From NCBI RefSeq assembly GCF_001039355.2, contig NW_019775473.1:1-47626 (forward strand): DNA of 47,626 nucleotides, in the 5' to 3' direction. Shown here one piece after another: positions 46,301 to 47,626 of this stretch. The notes beneath the pieces are model-generated. The model made no database searches. It saw only the letters and a list, made by a program, of their open reading frames with translations, and was not told the DNA's origin. The translations under genes and the position numbers were made by a program. Source of the stretch: Lingula anatina. Lineage: Eukaryota; Brachiopoda; Lingulata; Lingulida; Lingulidae. Numbering within the stretch: the stretch's first letter is position 1; each line of letters starts with the position of its first letter.

Positions 46301-47626
46301 AGATGCATCAATATCTACACTGGCAAGGAGAATATACAAGCTGGTAGTATTTTAATGATTATATAAAACGTCTTACCGTTCTGATGCATCCAAGTGAACC
46401 AACTATATACACGTACCAACGTATGCATAAAACACTGCTTGTCACGTGTGAACTTAACTTTAATTTAATCCATATACCATGACTATTTGTGTAGCATTGC
46501 TTCTGCCGGACAGTTACACGTGTTGGCTTTAATTATTTTGCTTTGTAACTAGAACCTTTTAATAATTAGGTCTTCATCCGCTCCCTTTTCGAAATTTTAA
46601 AAATATCAGAATGTTCCCTCGACATCTTTCATTGTCTTCCTCTGTCTAAAAGGTTTTATGTATTTTATATATTTTCGCATGTGTATAGTGCAACTTTTTA
46701 AAATATTATATTACTTTTATTGTTATTATTATATTATTGTTATTATTATACACAAAGGTACATTTAATGATGACAACTGCGGTGACAAGCTACCGTTTAT
46801 ATGTAAGAGACACGTGTCAAGTAGTACTACCGGGACCATGCCGCAGACCTCTTTAATACCAGGGCACTGCCCTGTTGGGTTTGAAGGCGTAGGTAGGTGA
46901 CGTTTCATTGTAATTGTGTCCGCAATTTGGTTAAGTATATATGTTTTTTTCACAATAATAGCGAATAAAAATTTGATGATTTTCCACATCTTTCAGCTGT
47001 GATGTATTTTAGGAAAATATCTAATTAATTACTAAAAACGAAGTTGGACTATGTTCCTTTTGTTTGTATGTATTACAACTTAATTAGAAGCTCTTTGGCG
47101 AAATGAAATCGGATGATAATACTGTCTGGCCATCTATTTACCCGTTACTTATAATATTTTGCCGCACCGCAGGAAACCGGTGTTATAAATTTGTTGGAGT
47201 AAAGGAATCAGACAGAAAGAATTACACCGACGCCAAGGCCGCGTGCGCGGCCATGGGAAAAACAGTCTTCCTGGCCAGCATCACCAACTCTTTTGAACAA
47301 GGTGAGCAAACTGGTGACATTAAACTGACATAAGCACTACTGCGCCCATGGAATACATGACTTCTTGATTGGCTTATACAGACATGTTCTTTGAAAGCTC
47401 CCATTATTTAATCCATGCCCCATCATATAATCCAAACCTTTGTTTCACGTATAGGGTAATCGTGGTCCTTTGATATCTATAAGAAACGATGCGACTTTAA
47501 AAACTGGAGCTATTTCTATAATTTATATTTAACTAAAATTTATATTTTATTACAGCTTTTGTTACGAGTAGAGTTCAAGACACGGATGTTAACTACTGGA
47601 TTGGATTAAGTGACTATGACCGCCAA
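23758..47626 (+). CDS. Gene B: paralogous multi-CTLD receptor (3' partial)
   Basis: Forty-eight exons, about 2164 codons, open throughout and running off the window end. It starts with a signal-peptide exon (23758-23812), then D1 to D14 complete and the first part of D15. Exon order, phases and many exon lengths match gene A, for example 102, 162, 80, 120, 111, 180, 111, 206, 101, 135, 135, 100, 166, 168, 71, 140, 59, 219, 116, 135 and 129 nt. Inferred full length is about 2,600 residues if the 3' part follows gene A. It begins about 1.1 kb after the gene A stop, in the same direction, so the pair is a tandem duplication. Introns do not visibly align between the genes, so the duplication is not recent. 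Role as for gene A: probable surface or endocytic lectin-type receptor. Confidence 0.93.
24256..25500 (+). CDS. Gene B D1 (C-type lectin-like domain)
   Basis: Exons 24256-24416, 24912-25048 and 25352-25500. Peptides are QLCPDGWLESPISDYCFSF, TWQEAREACQATLGDLAW, TWWIGVTKV, SWQWVTGEKAVTNLL, ATQEPDNSG, NCGALH and FPYICKRHKG. The usual NW is NL, and the usual W before the penultimate Cys is missing (MKTDNC). EPD is present. So the fold is recognisable but degenerate at the sugar site. The last donor (GTCATT) is weak; it was chosen on frame and on the domain end. Confidence 0.82.
25874..27309 (+). CDS. Gene B D2, divergent CTLD
   Basis: Exons 25874-25964, 26359-26491, 26725-26819 and 27194-27309. 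Peptides are GCPDQWQNVDDSCFRLF, EEEWQYANDNC, GAHLATVDSEIQQQF, AIWIGYWAG, VQYWVEGAPP, YTCVVID, SWAPENC and RPYICRKQKG. The NW motif and any EPN/QPD motif are absent, so it is probably not a classical sugar binder. An intron interrupts the second helix just before its Cys, a position not seen in the other domains. Exons 26725 and 27194 are flanked by an exact 33-bp direct repeat. Confidence 0.8.
26680..26712. repeat. 33-bp direct repeat, copy 1
   Basis: Starts CATACAAGTATGAGAG and ends CCCGTAATCCAT. It is identical to 27325-27357 and lies 12 bp upstream of the D2 exon at 26725, in the branch-point/acceptor region. Confidence 0.9.
27325..27357. repeat. 33-bp direct repeat, copy 2
   Basis: Exact copy of 26680-26712, starting 15 bp after the end of the D2 exon at 27309. 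The two copies bracket two coding exons and the intron between them. Confidence 0.9.
27600..29381 (+). CDS. Gene B D3 (C-type lectin-like domain)
   Basis: Exons 27600-27729, 28133-28209, 28531 to 28656 or 28662, and 29280-29381. Peptides are GHCASGWLQHNRTCYQF, SWYDADTYCKSQGAELISV, RLWLGGSG, LRWPDGK, FSNWAPSEPSNTNSARCV, GKWSTDKHC and FICQI. The third exon has two in-phase donors six bases apart (GTACTG, GTAATA); I cannot choose between them. The EPN site reads EPS. The last exon corresponds to the first exon of gene A in the window (102 nt in both). Confidence 0.82.
28683..28845. repeat. MITE-like nested inverted repeat in gene B intron
   Basis: TGTGACAGGAATG at 28683-28695 is exactly complementary to CATTCCTGTCACA at 28833-28845. 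Nested inside, GTCCCATAT at 28749-28757 pairs with ATATGGGAC at 28799-28807. About 160 bp in all, without coding capacity, in the third intron of D3: it may be a small non-autonomous element. Confidence 0.5.
29856..31244 (+). CDS. Gene B D4 (C-type lectin-like domain)
   Basis: Exons 29856-30017, 30305-30384 and 31097-31244. Peptides are NGSCAQGWEAHAFSCYYF, TWLKAEKTCRDNGASLVKV, SSWLGLNNR, QWVWPDGEM, FTNWAPNKPSSNG, HCAAVLTG, GRWTNTRC and DYICEKMIG. The site reads KPS/WTN, so classical sugar binding is doubtful, as for gene A D4. The second intron (30385-31096) carries an insertion that duplicated the splice donor region. Confidence 0.88.
30397..30782. mobile_element. Probable non-autonomous element flanked by 13-bp direct repeats
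   Basis: GGTAAGTTACTGA occurs at 30384-30396 and again at 30783-30795. The first copy is the splice donor of D4 exon 2; the second fits a target-site duplication. Directly after the first copy starts a 17-bp arm, 30397-30413 (CACCCTGTTGAGGAATC), exactly complementary to 30683-30699. There is no coding capacity. The right arm ends 83 bp before the second direct repeat, so the exact right boundary and element class are unclear. Confidence 0.55.
31379..31397. repeat. TAA trinucleotide repeat
   Basis: Short run of TAA units in the intron between D4 and D5 of gene B. Confidence 0.8.
31534..32556 (+). CDS. Gene B D5 with fused linker exon
   Basis: Exons 31534-31740, 32055-32174 and 32446-32556. 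The first exon holds a Thr/Ala linker (GPAITSGTTTAAAPFTS) and the domain start (KCGLFWEDNPLSDFCYQF). Then LSWAEAQRQC, YLASIASLHEQQYI, RFYWLGGND, WEWTDGSPFAFFNWEAGQP, GHCVEID, GTWRDENC and GYICKKKG. The site reads QPY/WRD, compared with HPN in gene A. The first exon equals gene A exons 3031-3066 plus 3560-3730 in summed length; the other two match at 120 and 111 nt. Confidence 0.88.
32933..32992 (+). CDS. Gene B D5-D6 linker exon
   Basis: A 60-nt exon, phase 1 at both ends, encoding 20 residues beginning GASTMITGAPNTEP and rich in Thr/Ala/Pro. Gene A has a 45-nt counterpart at 4938-4982, so spacer length has drifted in steps of whole codons. Confidence 0.75.
33498..34592 (+). CDS. Gene B D6 (C-type lectin-like domain)
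   Basis: Exons 33498-33677, 33982-34142 and 34482-34592. Peptides are HCTGDWTLYAGSCFKVF, ARDTCRREGGDLAYI, EFWIGFNSL, FEWSGGTEVSFTSWSAGEPHAG, NVCVGLY, GRWNANEC and LPFVCRKPA. The site reads EPH/WNA. As in gene A, the third exon continues through MVSPPTVTYEG to the first Cys of D7. Its donor is GTTGGT, a weak GT site, where gene A uses GC; both exons are 111 nt. Confidence 0.86.
35035..36279 (+). CDS. Gene B D7 and start of D8
   Basis: Exons 35035-35153, 35555-35706 and 36074-36279. Peptides are TWTYKASCYG, TWSDALQNCNKSGGTLLEI, LEQAYIGSQLG, EHWIGLNKG, YSWTSGEHVAYTNWDQTHSG, EYVCVAI, GKWADRAC and SYICEYPRKG. No EPN-type motif, as in gene A. The third exon goes on through a Pro-rich linker into D8 (ACPLEHYWRGYGDYCYK) and is 206 nt in both genes. 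Confidence 0.88.
35187..35227. repeat. AT-rich perfect hairpin
   Basis: The 16-base arm at 35187-35202 (AATATATTAAACTAAT) is exactly complementary to 35212-35227, with a 9-base loop, in the first intron of D7 about 35 bp after the donor. Confidence 0.8.
36226..37255 (+). CDS. Gene B D8, complete EPN/WND CTLD
   Basis: The N-terminal part is in exon 36074-36279; then 36697-36818 and 37029-37255. Peptides are QTWFQARELCKNLGGDLASFHS, split here as QTWFQARELC and GGDLASFHS, then NFWIGLHKP, YVWTDGSALDYTNWDEGEPN, DHNGLESCVEL, LWNDANC and CICQVKRG. EPN, the Glu two residues before Cys and WND form the full set of calcium-site-2 ligands known from mannose-binding protein. This makes it the best candidate in the window for calcium-dependent mannose/GlcNAc/fucose binding. 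Confidence 0.9.
37630..37674 (+). CDS. Gene B D8-D9 linker exon
   Basis: A 45-nt exon, phase 1 at both ends, encoding GEPVYTSLSTPATTKG. Same size and place as gene A 9084-9128. Confidence 0.75.
38282..39891 (+). CDS. Gene B D9 and start of D10
   Basis: Exons 38282-38463, 38909-38967, 39397-39497 and 39757-39891. Peptides are HCGNDTNWLSHGDYCYYL, WHDAKIYCIQNGGDLISIHS, QFWIGLNVLDFESYK, WSDGSVLDFLAWDVNQPTN, GGQRCATF, GNWGNENC and NYICKRHK. The site has become QPT/WGN, compared with EPN/WSD in gene A, so this copy has probably lost or changed its ligand. The last exon runs through a Thr/Pro linker into GCPTGFQGIG of D10. Confidence 0.88.
38699..38735. repeat. CA dinucleotide microsatellite
   Basis: Uninterrupted CA repeat followed by short AT and CA stretches in the first intron of D9. 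Confidence 0.9.
39236..39272. repeat. TAG/ATT trinucleotide repeat
   Basis: Imperfect run of ATT then TAG/GAG units in the intron before exon 39397. Confidence 0.7.
39859..41178 (+). CDS. Gene B D10 with strongly basic loop
   Basis: The first residues (GGCPTGFQGIG) are in exon 39757-39891; then 40142-40276, 40513-40685 and 41079-41178. Peptides are NKCYMIVGDD, AWNESIHACATF, VLASVTNSLET, NYWIGLSIQW, VGYKRRYRRFRW, IDYTNWDFGEPSG, EDCVAVA, GRWRDHGC and GYICQTWKG. The site is EPS with WRD. The loop after WIGL has six Lys/Arg in eleven residues, stronger than in gene A. NES is a possible N-glycosylation sequon. Confidence 0.88.
39905..39959. repeat. AT dinucleotide microsatellite
   Basis: AT repeat that starts only 13 bp after the splice donor of exon 39757-39891. 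Confidence 0.92.
40325..40359. repeat. CT dinucleotide microsatellite
   Basis: Uninterrupted CT repeat in the second intron of D10. Confidence 0.9.
41507..42121 (+). CDS. Gene B D11, EPS/WND CTLD
   Basis: Exons 41507-41754 and 41956-42121. A Thr/Pro linker leads into LCPTGYESFGSACYQL, TWEEANVTC, DSLVSILDPHEQAF, PVWIGLHRNR, FEWVDGWLVNYVNWNAREPSRN, YCVLLD, GRWNDTVC and AICKKTTG. WND is intact, EPS replaces EPN. The peptide TSPMTWE is identical in gene A, one of the best-conserved stretches between the two genes. Confidence 0.89.
42511..43239 (+). CDS. Gene B D12 (C-type lectin-like domain)
   Basis: Exons 42511-42762 and 43072-43239. Linker VRPPTPTVEIPGT, then CPDATWHPYGSYCYFM, FQCHKKGATLASITDQGEMDF (given as FQCHKKGATLAS and ITDQGEMDF), LWIGLYRNLDG, LRWYDGTPINYENWGIGQPSS, MDCVYAA, GDWQAGRC and GYICKVPKG. 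The site reads QPS/WQA, so classical binding is unlikely. First exon is 252 nt (267 in gene A), second 168 nt in both. Confidence 0.88.
43709..45077 (+). CDS. Gene B D13, QPD-type CTLD
   Basis: Exons 43709-43779, 44183-44322, 44565-44623 and 44859-45077. Peptides are ACRDGWYQRNSMCYK, TWADARSFCQLEGGDLASFHS, split here as TWADARSFC and GGDLASFHS, then MVWIGLHAP, HIWSDSTETNFTNWDDGQPD, NHNGMERCVGM, GKWRDENC and GWICTVP, then a Thr/Gly linker. QPD is the motif linked to galactose preference; gene A has EPD here. The Glu before Cys is kept; WND is WRD. All four exons equal the gene A lengths. Confidence 0.9.
43901..43954. repeat. Quasi-palindromic TTGGCC-type repeat
   Basis: CAGTGTCGGCCCAA at 43901-43914 is nearly complementary to TTGGCCGATACTG at 43942-43954 (one mismatch and one indel). 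Such short quasi-palindromes are common as dispersed elements in invertebrate introns. Confidence 0.4.
45575..46892 (+). CDS. Gene B D14, EPN-type CTLD
   Basis: Exons 45575-45818, 46228-46343 and 46758-46892. Peptides are NICGDNWHSFGDNCYFY, SSRKWCLKNAGDLLNIQT, KLWIGANNVDLNGYK, WTDGTPVNNINWAKNEPNS, QRCINIY, TFNDDNC and LPFICKRHV. EPN and ND are kept; the Glu before Cys is Gln. Together with D8 this is the domain whose calcium-site motif is best conserved between the paralogues. The last exon carries the linker and start of D15 (HCPVGFEGVG). Confidence 0.9.
46859..47626 (+). CDS. Gene B D15, cut by the window end
   Basis: Starts in exon 46758-46892 (GHCPVGFEGVG), then 47173-47301 and 47556 to the window end. 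Peptides are NRCYKFVGVKE, YTDAKAACAAM, FLASITNSFEQ and VNYWIGLSDYDRQ. The 129-nt exon equals its gene A partner. The rest of D15, D16, D17, stalk, membrane helix and tail should follow outside the window. Confidence 0.88.

Noticed and set aside
119-47626. One single giant gene across the whole window
   Set aside because: A membrane helix, charged tail and TAA end gene A at 22647, and an in-frame TAG followed by ATG and a signal peptide start gene B at 23758. The domain series also restarts.

Overview
This is eukaryotic, animal-type DNA: AT-rich, with many short exons separated by introns of about 200-1300 bp and abundant microsatellites. The window carries two head-to-tail genes on the + strand, here called gene A (119 to 22647, 5' end outside the window) and gene B (23758 to beyond 47626, 3' end outside). 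Both encode giant type I membrane receptors built almost only of C-type lectin-like domains (CTLDs), in the general layout of the mannose-receptor/DEC-205 family. No ricin-B or fibronectin-II domain is visible: gene B goes straight from signal peptide to CTLDs. The species cannot be fixed from sequence alone. A marine invertebrate with large lectin families (mollusc or another spiralian, or an amphioxus-like animal) is my guess.

The two genes are ancient tandem duplicates and can be aligned exon by exon, often with identical exon length and always with matching intron phase where both are seen. Gene B supplies the 5' end (signal peptide, D1-D3) missing from gene A. Gene A supplies the 3' end (rest of D15, D16, D17, stalk, membrane helix, 44-residue tail) missing from gene B. 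Together they define a receptor of 17 CTLDs, numbered D1-D17 here, of roughly 2,600 residues. In the window gene A has the end of D3 plus D4-D17 (45 exons, 2205 codons and a stop). Gene B has the signal peptide, D1-D14 and part of D15 (48 exons, about 2164 codons). Vertebrate relatives have 8-10 CTLDs.

Inside each protein, D8-D12 and D13-D17 look like two copies of one five-domain block: exon breaks, linkers and signature peptides match in order. The sugar/calcium motifs (EPN, QPD and variants; WND and variants) differ from domain to domain and between the paralogues. Only a few domains (D8, D14 and less fully D9, D10 and D13) look able to bind sugar in the classical calcium-dependent way.

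Non-coding points of interest are two GC-AG introns in gene A; a linker exon split in gene A but fused in gene B with the summed length unchanged; a probable mobile-element insertion that duplicated a splice donor in gene B; a 33-bp exact direct repeat flanking two exons of gene B; several hairpins; a short assembly gap; and a 1.1-kb intergenic region that should hold the gene A polyadenylation signal and the gene B promoter. No rRNA, tRNA, CRISPR array or minus-strand gene could be supported.
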